Part shown: piece by piece, positions 35,637 to 43,054 of the stretch
How the letters are laid out: the number at the start of each line of letters is the position of its first letter
Position numbering within the stretch: the first letter of the stretch is position 1
Assembly (NCBI RefSeq): GCF_002812955.1
Contig: NZ_PFXK01000001.1
Location: forward strand, 62,001-126,000
Direction: 5' to 3'
Length of the DNA: 64,000 nt
Origin: Vibrio sp. HA2012
GTDB lineage: Bacteria > Pseudomonadota > Gammaproteobacteria > Enterobacterales > Vibrionaceae
Position numbers and translations under genes: made by a program
The notes under the pieces: model-generated
The model's input: the letters and a program-made list of their open reading frames with translations, nothing else
Database searches by the model: none
What the model was told of the DNA's origin: nothing

Positions 35637-37915
35637 TGCCATCTCAGTATCACATCTTAACCGTAGGTAACCCAAACAGCGGTAAAACAACGCTGTTTAA
35701 TGCTCTGACCGGAGCCAGACAACAGGTTGGTAACTGGGCCGGTGTTACTGTTGAGAAAAAAACCGGACAATATACCCATGCCGGAGAACGCTTCCACCTG
35801 ACTGACCTGCCGGGTATCTATTCTCTGGACAGTGGCAACGATAGCAACAGTATCGATGAATCGATTGCATCAAGAGCCGTTCTTACCCATTCTGCCGATT
35901 TGATCATCAACGTTGTGGATGCCAGTTGCCTTGAGCGCAGCCTGTATATGACGCTTCAGCTCCGCGAGCTGGGCCGTCCTATGATTGTGGTACTGAACAA
36001 AATGGATGTACTGCAACGTAACCGGCAGGCTCTGGATGTTTCCTCTCTGGAAAAAGCACTGGGTTGTCCGGTGATCAGCCTGTCGGCAACCAGTGCTCTG
36101 GATGTCAGCCGGCTAAAAGAAAAACTGCATAAATCACTGGTTCAGGGTGTCGCACTGAATGACATCACCTTACACTATGGCGATGAGCTGGAACCGGCGA
36201 TCGGGCAGTTGGCTCCGATCTGGACTAATGCAGAAGTATCTGCCCGTGCTCTGGCGATTCGGGCTCTGGAACGTGATACGCTGGTATTGAACGCTCTGAC
36301 AGAAGACGACAGAAACATCGTCAATAATACCGTTGCAGCTCTTGATCTTGATATCGACCTGCAGGTAGCTGATACCAAATATACCTATATTCATACCCTG
36401 CTGAAAAAAGTTCGTAAAACAGAAGGCAAACTGAGCCGCAGTTTTTCTGAACAAGTCGATAAGCTGGTACTGAGTAAATGGATGGGTGTGCCTTTCTTTT
36501 TTATCGTTATGTACCTGATGTTTATGTTCTCCATCAATATCGGCAGTTCCTTTATTGATTTCTTTGATATTGGTGTCGGTGCCTTGCTGGTGGATGGTGG
36601 CCATTATCTTCTGGACGACGTGTTCCCGGTATGGTTGGTGACCCTGCTGGCCGATGGCATTGGTGGTGGTATTCAGACCGTTGCGACGTTTGTGCCGGTT
36701 ATTGCTGCTCTCTATCTGTTTCTGGCGGTACTGGAAAGCTCGGGTTATATGGCTCGGGCGGCTTTTGTACTGGACAAAGTGATGCAGAAGATTGGTTTGC
36801 CGGGTAAGGCGTTTGTTCCTCTGGTTCTGGGCTTTGGCTGCAACGTGCCGTCGATTATGGCGACCCGGACACTGGATCAGGAAAGAGAACGTAAGCTGGC
36901 AGCCGCAATGGTGCCGTTTATGTCCTGTGGTGCACGTTTACCTGTTTATGCGCTGTTTGCTGCGGCCTTTTTCCCGGGGAACGGGCAGAATATTGTATTT
37001 GCGCTATACATTCTGGGAATTCTGGCAGCGGTAGGAACAGGATTATTACTGAAAAAGACGCTGTACCCGGGAAACAGTGAAGCCTTTCTGATGGAAATGC
37101 CGGATTATGAAATTCCGACTATGCAGAACGTACTGATTAAAACCTGGCAGAAGTTGAAACGTTTTGTGCTCGGAGCGGGTAAAACGATAGTCATTGTGGT
37201 AACCATTCTGAGTTTCTTTAATTCTCTGGGAATGGACGGCACTTTCGGCAATGAAGACAGTAAAAATTCAGTTCTGTCACGGGCTGCTCAGGTCGTGACT
37301 CCTGTGTTTGAGCCTATCGGAGTGGAAAAGGATAACTGGCCGGCAACCGTTGGCATTATCACTGGGATCTTTGCAAAAGAAGCCGTAGTCGGAACACTGA
37401 ACAGTTTATACTCCAGTGCTTCTGCTGGTGATGATGCTGGCTATGACCTGTTTGCCAGCTTAGAAGAAGCGGTTATGACTATTCCAGAAAACTTGCTGGG
37501 GCTGAGTTTTAGCGATCCGCTGGGCATCGAAGTCGGAGACCTCTCTGATGAGAGTACTGTTGCTGAAGAGCAGGGCGTGGATATCAGTATTTTTGGTAAT
37601 CTGAAGGCTCATTTTGTATCGGCCCATGCTGCGTTTGCATACCTGATTTTTATTCTGCTCTACACGCCATGCGTAGCCGCAATGGGAGCCTATGTAAAAG
37701 ACTTTGGTGATAAGTTTGCTGCTTTTATCGCCGGATATACCATGTTACTGGCTTATACCGGGGCAGCTTTCTACCATAATCTGATGCATTTCAGTATTCA
37801 TCCGGTGACGAGTGCGGTCTGGATGGTTGTTGTACTGGGTATCTGGAGCGGAACGTATCTGTATCTGAAAAAACAGGGGCAGAAGAAGCTGCAGGGGGAG
37901 ATGGTCTCACTGTGA
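35636..37915 (+). CDS. feoB: FeoB, ferrous iron transporter
   Basis: 759 residues. N-terminal G domain: G1 GNPNSGKTTLFN, G3 DLPG, G4 NKMD (~residues 8-125). Then the helical NFeoB spacer (~170-265) and a membrane core with two Gate motifs (LGFGCNVPSIMATR, PFMSCGARLPVYALFAAAFF). The C-terminal membrane half ends in a Lys/Gln-rich tail. Transports Fe2+ across the inner membrane, gated by nucleotide binding. Length is normal for gammaproteobacteria. Overlaps feoA by one base and feoC by four. Confidence 0.97.
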   Translation: MPSQYHILTVGNPNSGKTTLFNALTGARQQVGNWAGVTVEKKTGQYTHAGERFHLTDLPGIYSLDSGNDSNSIDESIASRAVLTHSADLIINVVDASCLERSLYMTLQLRELGRPMIVVLNKMDVLQRNRQALDVSSLEKALGCPVISLSATSALDVSRLKEKLHKSLVQGVALNDITLHYGDELEPAIGQLAPIWTNAEVSARALAIRALERDTLVLNALTEDDRNIVNNTVAALDLDIDLQVADTKYTYIHTLLKKVRKTEGKLSRSFSEQVDKLVLSKWMGVPFFFIVMYLMFMFSINIGSSFIDFFDIGVGALLVDGGHYLLDDVFPVWLVTLLADGIGGGIQTVATFVPVIAALYLFLAVLESSGYMARAAFVLDKVMQKIGLPGKAFVPLVLGFGCNVPSIMATRTLDQERERKLAAAMVPFMSCGARLPVYALFAAAFFPGNGQNIVFALYILGILAAVGTGLLLKKTLYPGNSEAFLMEMPDYEIPTMQNVLIKTWQKLKRFVLGAGKTIVIVVTILSFFNSLGMDGTFGNEDSKNSVLSRAAQVVTPVFEPIGVEKDNWPATVGIITGIFAKEAVVGTLNSLYSSASAGDDAGYDLFASLEEAVMTIPENLLGLSFSDPLGIEVGDLSDESTVAEEQGVDISIFGNLKAHFVSAHAAFAYLIFILLYTPCVAAMGAYVKDFGDKFAAFIAGYTMLLAYTGAAFYHNLMHFSIHPVTSAVWMVVVLGIWSGTYLYLKKQGQKKLQGEMVSL

Positions 37916-38142
37916 TCATTTCTGAGCTGAAAGAGTACATACAGCAACATCAAGGTGTCTCAAGGGATGAACTTGCCCGGCACTTTGCCCTGAGTGAGGA
38001 TGGTGTCGAAGCTATGCTCGGAATTTGGATCCGCAAAGGAAAATTGTCGCAAACCATCGAGCTGGATAAGCGCAGGAATATCCGGAAAATAAGATACCAC
38101 TGGAATGAACCAGATCAGATCCCTCTGACAATCATCCAGTGA
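37912..38142 (+). CDS. feoC: FeoC, winged-helix regulator/partner of FeoB
   Basis: 76 residues, start GTG at 37912 overlapping the feoB stop (GTGA). Winged-helix fold: MIISELKEYIQQHQGVSRDELARHF then LSEDGVEAMLGIWIRKGKL. It lacks the four-cysteine Fe-S loop of Klebsiella FeoC: the wing region has no Cys at all. So cluster-based sensing is not expected; binding to FeoB's N-terminal domain is the more likely role, as reported for V. cholerae FeoC. Terminator follows. Confidence 0.9.
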   Translation: MIISELKEYIQQHQGVSRDELARHFALSEDGVEAMLGIWIRKGKLSQTIELDKRRNIRKIRYHWNEPDQIPLTIIQ

Positions 38143-38150
38143 AACGAAAG

Positions 38151-38174
38151 GCCTGTTACTGACAGGCTTTTTTT
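38151..38174 (+). terminator. Intrinsic terminator of feoABC
   Basis: GCCTGT (38151-38156), short loop, ACAGGC (38162-38167), seven T. Confidence 0.9.
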
Positions 38175-38219
38175 GTCACACTTTGCGCCTTCTGGCTGGT
38201 ATCTTTGGTGTCTGCCGTA

Positions 38220-38270
38220 CGGTTTTTGTATACAGTCGGTTTTTATAGACAAGCGGTTTTTGTATACGGT
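38220..38270 (+). repeat. Three 17-bp-period tandem repeats before the EAL-HDOD gene
   Basis: Units start at 38220, 38237 and 38254: CGGTTTTTGTATACAGT, CGGTTTTTATAGACAAG and CGGTTTTTGTATACGGT. Units 1 and 3 share their first 14 bp exactly. They lie 110-160 bp upstream of the downstream ATG. Confidence 0.88.
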
Positions 38271-38379
38271 AACCGGATAAGGTCGGTCTTGTTAAAGAGC
38301 TGAAACACGATTATTATTCCGGTCTAATTAATATTAGAAAGTTATTAAAACTCCTTCAAATGTGACATTGGTTCCTGTT

Positions 38380-39585
38380 ATGCAATATTCCTATGTGGCC
38401 AGACAGCCTATTTTAGACAGAGAAAAGAAAACGATTGCCTACGAGTTACTCTTCCGGGACGGACCGAATAATGCGTTCCCGCTGGTTGATCCGGAGCATG
38501 CCACCAGCAGGCTGTTGATTGAACAGTTTCTGACTTATCAGGGGCAGACCATTGATGGCAAACTGGGGTTCGTTAACTTTACCTGTGACAGTATTCTGAA
38601 ACAAACACCGGTTTTGTTCCCGAAAGAACAGATGGTGATAGAGATCCTGGAGACGAGTATTCCTTCAGATGAATTGCTGAAAGAAATTAAGTCACTGAAA
38701 TCGAAGGGGTATAAGGTTGCTCTGGATGATTTCATTCCGTCCCCGGAATGGAACCGGTTTTTGCCCTATGTGGATATTATTAAGCTGGATATTCATCAGG
38801 TATCTATTCCTAAGGCGGCTTTACTGATCAAGCGTCTGGAAGAAACAGAGATTAAGTTTCTGGCAGAAAAGGTCGAAACTTATGATGAATTTGAAAAAGC
38901 ATGCAATGTTGGTTTTGATTATTTTCAGGGGTATTTCTTCGGCAGACCGGAGATCATCGAGAAGAAAACCATTAAACCGTCTTTTAATACGGTTATCGAA
39001 CTGCTGAAGTATATCGCCAGTGAAGAGATTGATTTTGTCCAGGTTGAGAAGTTGATCTCTTCGGATGTGACACTGTCATTTAAGTTGTTGCGTTATGTTA
39101 ATGCTACCTCTTCTATTAAAACGGAGATCAGTTCCTTCCGGCAGGCGCTGGCTTATCTTGGTGAAGATAAAGTCAGAAAGTTTGTTTCTCTGGTGGCGTT
39201 AGCCATCGTAAATGAGGGTAAGCCTGAAGCCTTGTATAACCTTTCGATTCAGAGAGGCCGGTTTTGTGAGCTGATTATGCAGACCGTTAGCCATGATGAA
39301 AACAGGGATAAAGGGTTCCTGTGCGGGATGTTCTCTCTGCTCGACTCTTTACTGGATCAGGATCTGGAAAGTATTGCCGCTTCTCTGCCGGTGAGTAAGG
39401 AAATACAGAATGCCCTTATTTTGAAAGAAGGGGTTCTGGGGGAGGTATTAGCTCTGGTGATTGCTATCGAACAGGCAGACTGGCCGAAAGTGGTCGGTCT
39501 TGAGAGACAACTGAAGCTGAGTGAAGCAGCGGTCTCTGAAGCCTATCAGCATTCAATTTGCTGGACGGATGAAGTATTCAGCTAA
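38380..39585 (+). CDS. EAL-HDOD protein (CdgJ-like)
   Basis: 401 residues from ATG 38380 (MQYSYVARQPILDREKK), the family's usual start; a GTG at 38362 is possible. N-terminal EAL domain (~1-200): ELLFR for ExLxR, NFTCDS, EILET, DDF, KLD, AEKVE and FQGYFFGRP are present, but the loop after DDF has lost the GTGYSSL sequence (here DDFIPSPEWN). C-terminal HDOD (~205-390). V. cholerae CdgJ of this architecture lowers c-di-GMP and promotes motility; whether this one cleaves c-di-GMP is not certain. No good Shine-Dalgarno is visible. Preceded by 17-bp repeats. Confidence 0.9.
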   Translation: MQYSYVARQPILDREKKTIAYELLFRDGPNNAFPLVDPEHATSRLLIEQFLTYQGQTIDGKLGFVNFTCDSILKQTPVLFPKEQMVIEILETSIPSDELLKEIKSLKSKGYKVALDDFIPSPEWNRFLPYVDIIKLDIHQVSIPKAALLIKRLEETEIKFLAEKVETYDEFEKACNVGFDYFQGYFFGRPEIIEKKTIKPSFNTVIELLKYIASEEIDFVQVEKLISSDVTLSFKLLRYVNATSSIKTEISSFRQALAYLGEDKVRKFVSLVALAIVNEGKPEALYNLSIQRGRFCELIMQTVSHDENRDKGFLCGMFSLLDSLLDQDLESIAASLPVSKEIQNALILKEGVLGEVLALVIAIEQADWPKVVGLERQLKLSEAAVSEAYQHSICWTDEVFS

Positions 39586-39597
39586 TCGACCTGGAGT

Positions 39598-39625
39598 GTG
39601 TCATCCCTGCAGCCAGGGATGACAC
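39598..39625. terminator. Strong hairpin between convergent genes
   Basis: GTGTCATCCCTG (39598-39609), CAGC loop, CAGGGATGACAC (39614-39625): a perfect 12-bp stem between the EAL-HDOD gene and the convergent Nramp-like gene. No T run on either side. Likely a shared transcription end. Confidence 0.7.
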
Positions 39626-39636
39626 GCTAAAAAGAA

Positions 39637-40911
39637 TTACATCAGCCACTTCCACCAGACAAACACGCCCAGAAAACCGAACAGATAAGTCAGACCGATC
39701 CAGCACAGAGCCTTCATTCGCGGGGTTAGAGCCAATTCACCTTCTAGTTTTGCCTGCACCACCAGACGGTAGTTAAGCAGGGCGAACACGGGGGTGGTCA
39801 TAAATGCCAGGATCATAGCGAAGTTCAGCATAGTCATCAGCGCGGATGTAAAGAACATTAAAACGACCATGGCCGCAGCACTGACCAGCAACATCCAGCC
39901 ATTGTGGTATTTTTTCTGCTCCAGTTCTTTATCCTGTATCAGCAACTGTGCTTCCGCCAGAGCCCGGGCATAACCGTCAACGACAGTAATGGTACTGCCG
40001 AAGATACAGAAAAAGGCGACCACGGCGATCAGGTAACGTGACCATTCACCGATAGTGGTTGCATACATACTGACCAACTGATGGGAAAAGCCGATACCGG
40101 ATGTTTTCAGTTCCTGACCGTTACCATGCAGTACTAAAGCCCCCAGAGCCAGAAATACCACAGCCAGCAGAGCAGTACCTATATAGCCGACATTAAAATC
40201 GAATAGTGCAGATTTTGCAGTAACAGCCTGCTCTTTTCTTTGTGTTTTCAGCCACATGGATGTGAGACAAGAAATCTCTATCGGTGCCGGCATCCAGCCC
40301 ATCATAATCACAATAAAACCGATAGCGGCGATACTCCAGGCAGACGGTGCCTGATAATCAGCCGGTGCGACAGCCCCGTTTCCTGAAGCGATCAGTACTG
40401 CCAGAACAGTAGCAACCACCAGAACGAGCATAATGGTTTTTGAGAGTCCGTCCAGAGCTTTGTACTGTCCGCCAAGCAGAATAGCCAGACAAACCAGCAG
40501 GATAATTGCTGCATTGGCCGTGAGTGACAGATCAAACGGTGAGAAATAACCTAGAAGACTGGCACTGAACAGTGCCAGAGCCGCTGTGTTAACAACTGCC
40601 GCAACCATGCTCAGGGCAGTAAATACCCAGAGGTACGCCCGACCCATCTTGCTGTAACCCTCGATCAGACTTTCCCCGGTTCCCATCGTGTACTGAACGC
40701 CTGCGCGGAAAAAAGGATACTTAAACAGGTTGACGAGCAGGATCACTACGGCGAGTTGCCAGCCATATATGGCACCGGCTTTGGTGGATGAAACAAGGTG
40801 TGAACCACCAACGGCGGCGGTAGCCATCATAATACCGGGGCCAAAACTTCTGGCCAGTTCTCCCAGTCTTCCGGTACTGCCTGCACCTTCGACTGCTGCT
40901 GTGTTATGCAT
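39637..40911 (-). CDS. Nramp-superfamily transporter lacking the canonical metal site
   Basis: 424 residues from ATG 40911 (MHNTAAVEGAG), eight nt after AAGGAAA; the frame runs 42 residues further upstream but that part is not membrane-like. Eleven hydrophobic helices. Helix 1 starts FGPGIMMATAAVGGSHLVSSTKAGAIYGWQ, aligning with MntH GPAFIAAIGYIDPGN, but the DPGN motif is replaced by GGSH (Asp to Gly, Asn to His). In helix 6, MPH is replaced by MPA (GWMPAPIEISC). Both metal-coordinating motifs of Mn/Fe Nramps are therefore gone, so the substrate is unknown. Automatic annotation would call it a divalent metal transporter. Neighbours: EAL-HDOD (convergent) and the nifJ operon (divergent). Confidence 0.88.
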   Translation of the reverse strand: MHNTAAVEGAGSTGRLGELARSFGPGIMMATAAVGGSHLVSSTKAGAIYGWQLAVVILLVNLFKYPFFRAGVQYTMGTGESLIEGYSKMGRAYLWVFTALSMVAAVVNTAALALFSASLLGYFSPFDLSLTANAAIILLVCLAILLGGQYKALDGLSKTIMLVLVVATVLAVLIASGNGAVAPADYQAPSAWSIAAIGFIVIMMGWMPAPIEISCLTSMWLKTQRKEQAVTAKSALFDFNVGYIGTALLAVVFLALGALVLHGNGQELKTSGIGFSHQLVSMYATTIGEWSRYLIAVVAFFCIFGSTITVVDGYARALAEAQLLIQDKELEQKKYHNGWMLLVSAAAMVVLMFFTSALMTMLNFAMILAFMTTPVFALLNYRLVVQAKLEGELALTPRMKALCWIGLTYLFGFLGVFVWWKWLM

Positions 40912-41077
40912 ATCAGATTTCCTTTTTATAGATTTTGTTTTGTTTTTATTCTGCTTGCCGGATAGCTCCGGGATATTGGCAGGAATAGATGAGCCAGAAA
41001 AATCAAGTGCTGGAAGATACTTTCCCGTTTGAAGCAATATTCTGGTACAGAGGGTTATTTTTTACCGTATCAGTGGT

Positions 41078-41095
41078 ATGTGCAAGATTGCACAT
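41078..41095. promoter_or_regulatory. 18-bp palindrome ATGTGCAAGATTGCACAT
   Basis: ATGTGCAA-GA-TTGCACAT, perfect 8-bp arms with a two-base centre, 167 bp before the Nramp-like start and 319 bp before the oxidoreductase. Looks like an operator for a dimeric helix-turn-helix protein; the regulator is not identifiable. Confidence 0.6.
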
Positions 41096-41221
41096 TTACT
41101 CATTTAATGATTAATGCTGTATTTCTAGTGTGTGTTAGATGATTATTCCGATAATTGATGTGCACGTATGCAGATAATAGTATCTATACGGGTGAAAAAA
41201 CGATAAAAAAAATTGACCATG

Positions 41222-41241
41222 TCGTAAATAATATTTTACGA
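41222..41241. promoter_or_regulatory. Inverted repeat TCGTAAA-N6-TTTACGA
   Basis: Perfect 7-bp arms (41222-41228 and 41235-41241) around TAATAT. The size and 6-nt spacer suit an operator in front of the oxidoreductase-nifJ operon. Confidence 0.5.
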
Positions 41242-41413
41242 ACTTTTATTCCCGGGGATTGATCCGGTTATGACGTCATTCATAAATTTACCTGTGGCTG
41301 CAACACGATTTGATAAAAGTATCTATAGTTAGCGTATTCTCATTAATAAAATCATGAAGCGCCTGCCGGTGTTGTACATGGACGCTTCCTTTTGCAATGA
41401 AAGGTAGAGCAAT

Positions 41414-43048
41414 ATGAGTATGTCTCCGAGAGATATGACCCCGCCCCCCGATCTTACGGTCAAGAAAGGCTTAGGTCCGGTACGAACCCGTTTCCCTGTT
41501 TATTCCAACACGATTCCTCCCTGTAACTATGCCTGTCCAACCGGCAGTAATATTCAGCAGTGGCTTTCTCTGGCACAGGAAAAACGTTATGAAGAGGCTT
41601 TTCAGGAACTGGTACTGAATAACCCTCTTCCGGCTGTACACGGACGGGTGTGCTATCACCCGTGTGAAAATGCCTGTAACCGAACGAATGTGGATCAGGC
41701 GGTGAGCATTCATGCGGTAGAACGTTTCCTGGGTGATAAAGCTCTGGAAGAAGGCTGGCCGGTGCGTTTTGAAGTCAGACAGACCGGAAAAAGAGTGCTG
41801 ATCGTTGGTGCTGGTCCCAGCGGACTGGCAGCGGCTTACCACCTCAAACGTAAGGGACATGATGTTGAAATCCGGGAATCGGCTCCTATGGCAGGAGGAA
41901 TGATGTTGTTCGGGATCCCGGCCTATCGCTTACCGCGAGATGTACTGAGAAAAGAAATCCGGCGTATTGAAGACATGGGCATCCGGATTGTGCTTAACCA
42001 TACCGTTGAAGATCTGTTGGCAGAGAAAGTCTCCGGTCAGTTTGATGCGGTGTTTATTGCGGTCGGAGCACATGTCGGCCGGGGAGTAGAAATCCCGAGT
42101 GAAGAGCACGACAGTACATTTGAAGCGGTGTCTTACCTGCGCAGCAATGAAATGGGAGAAGCACCGGATCTCGGAGAACGGGTTATTGTTTACGGTGGCG
42201 GAAATACGGCAATGGATGCCGCCCGCACCGCCAGAAGAAAAGGGGCACAGGTAACGGTCGTTTACCGGCGTGACAGAGCCCATATGCCGGCTCATGATTT
42301 TGAATGTAAAGAAGCCGAAGAAGAGGGCGTGGAATTTCTCTGGCTCAGAACCATTAATCAGATCGACGGAAGCCGTTTTATACTGGAAAAGATGGAACTG
42401 AATGATGATGGTTACCCTATGCCGGCCGGGGAAATGGAATCGATACAGGCGGATTCTCTGATCCTGGCGCTGGGGCAGAATATCGATTCAAAACTGACCC
42501 GGAACCTGCCCGGAACCGAACATAAATCCGGTGGTATTGTCATGGTCAACGATCAGATGATGACGGGGTATCCGGGGGTATTCGCCGGTGGTGACATGGT
42601 GCCGAGTGAGCGTACTGTGACAGTTGCCGTCGGACACGGTAAAAAAGCGGCGGCGCATATCGATGCTTATCTGCATAACCAAACCTACAACAAAGTGCAG
42701 AAAAAGCCTCTGGTGACGTATGAGCAACTGCACCTCTGGTATAAGACCGATGCAGAGCAACGGGAACAGCCGGCCGTCGCACCAGAGATCCGTTCTGTCA
42801 ACTTTGATGAAGTCGTCGGAGGCCTGAGTGAAGAAGAAGCCTTTTATGAAGCTCAGCGCTGCTACTCGTGCGGGAACTGTTTTGAATGTGATGGCTGTTA
42901 CGGTGCCTGTCCTAACGAAGCTATTATCAAACTGGGTAAAGGCAAAGGATTCCGGATTGATTATGACAAATGTGTCGGTTGCGGTGCCTGCTATGCCCAG
43001 TGCCCGTGTCATGCGATTGAAATGCTGGAAGCAGAAGTCAGGTTATAG
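41414..43048 (+). CDS. GltD-like NAD(P)-dependent flavin/Fe-S oxidoreductase linked to nifJ
   Basis: 544 residues. N-terminal Cys-rich domain (PPCNYACPTGSNIQQWL, HGRVCYHPCENACNR) as in the small subunit of glutamate synthase; FAD-binding GXGXXG (VLIVGAGPSGLAAAY, ~130) and NAD(P)-binding VIVYGGGNTAMDAA (~260); C-terminal ferredoxin module with two [4Fe-4S] sets (CYSCGNCFECDGCYGACP and CVGCGACYAQCP). No glutamate synthase large subunit is near. It is six nt from nifJ, so it likely moves electrons between NAD(P)H, ferredoxin and NifJ, for example as a ferredoxin:NAD(P) oxidoreductase. That reaction is inferred from domains and linkage. Confidence 0.9.
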   Translation: MSMSPRDMTPPPDLTVKKGLGPVRTRFPVYSNTIPPCNYACPTGSNIQQWLSLAQEKRYEEAFQELVLNNPLPAVHGRVCYHPCENACNRTNVDQAVSIHAVERFLGDKALEEGWPVRFEVRQTGKRVLIVGAGPSGLAAAYHLKRKGHDVEIRESAPMAGGMMLFGIPAYRLPRDVLRKEIRRIEDMGIRIVLNHTVEDLLAEKVSGQFDAVFIAVGAHVGRGVEIPSEEHDSTFEAVSYLRSNEMGEAPDLGERVIVYGGGNTAMDAARTARRKGAQVTVVYRRDRAHMPAHDFECKEAEEEGVEFLWLRTINQIDGSRFILEKMELNDDGYPMPAGEMESIQADSLILALGQNIDSKLTRNLPGTEHKSGGIVMVNDQMMTGYPGVFAGGDMVPSERTVTVAVGHGKKAAAHIDAYLHNQTYNKVQKKPLVTYEQLHLWYKTDAEQREQPAVAPEIRSVNFDEVVGGLSEEEAFYEAQRCYSCGNCFECDGCYGACPNEAIIKLGKGKGFRIDYDKCVGCGACYAQCPCHAIEMLEAEVRL

Positions 43049-43054
43049 GAGCGG

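Larger units (their letters stand above)
41038..41413. other. Control region between Nramp-like gene and the nifJ operon
   Basis: 502 bp separate the Nramp ATG (40911) and 41414; the part from 41038 is clearly noncoding and A/T-rich. It contains an 18-bp palindrome (41078-41095), a 7+7 inverted repeat (41222-41241) and the direct repeat AGTATCTATA (41179 and 41318). I find no TGT-N10-ACA and no GG-N10-GC pair here. Confidence 0.55.

Noticed and set aside
39598..39625. REP-like or BIME element between the EAL-HDOD and Nramp-like genes
   Set aside because: A single copy of the perfect hairpin is present and nothing similar was noticed elsewhere in the window; more simply a transcription end.
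41179..41327. Direct repeat AGTATCTATA at 41179 and 41318
   Set aside because: Only 10 bp, A/T-rich and 139 bp apart; chance is likely.
41380..41395. Sigma-54-like sequence upstream of the oxidoreductase-nifJ operon
   Set aside because: GG and GC are 12 nt apart instead of 10, and no TGT-N10-ACA lies upstream.
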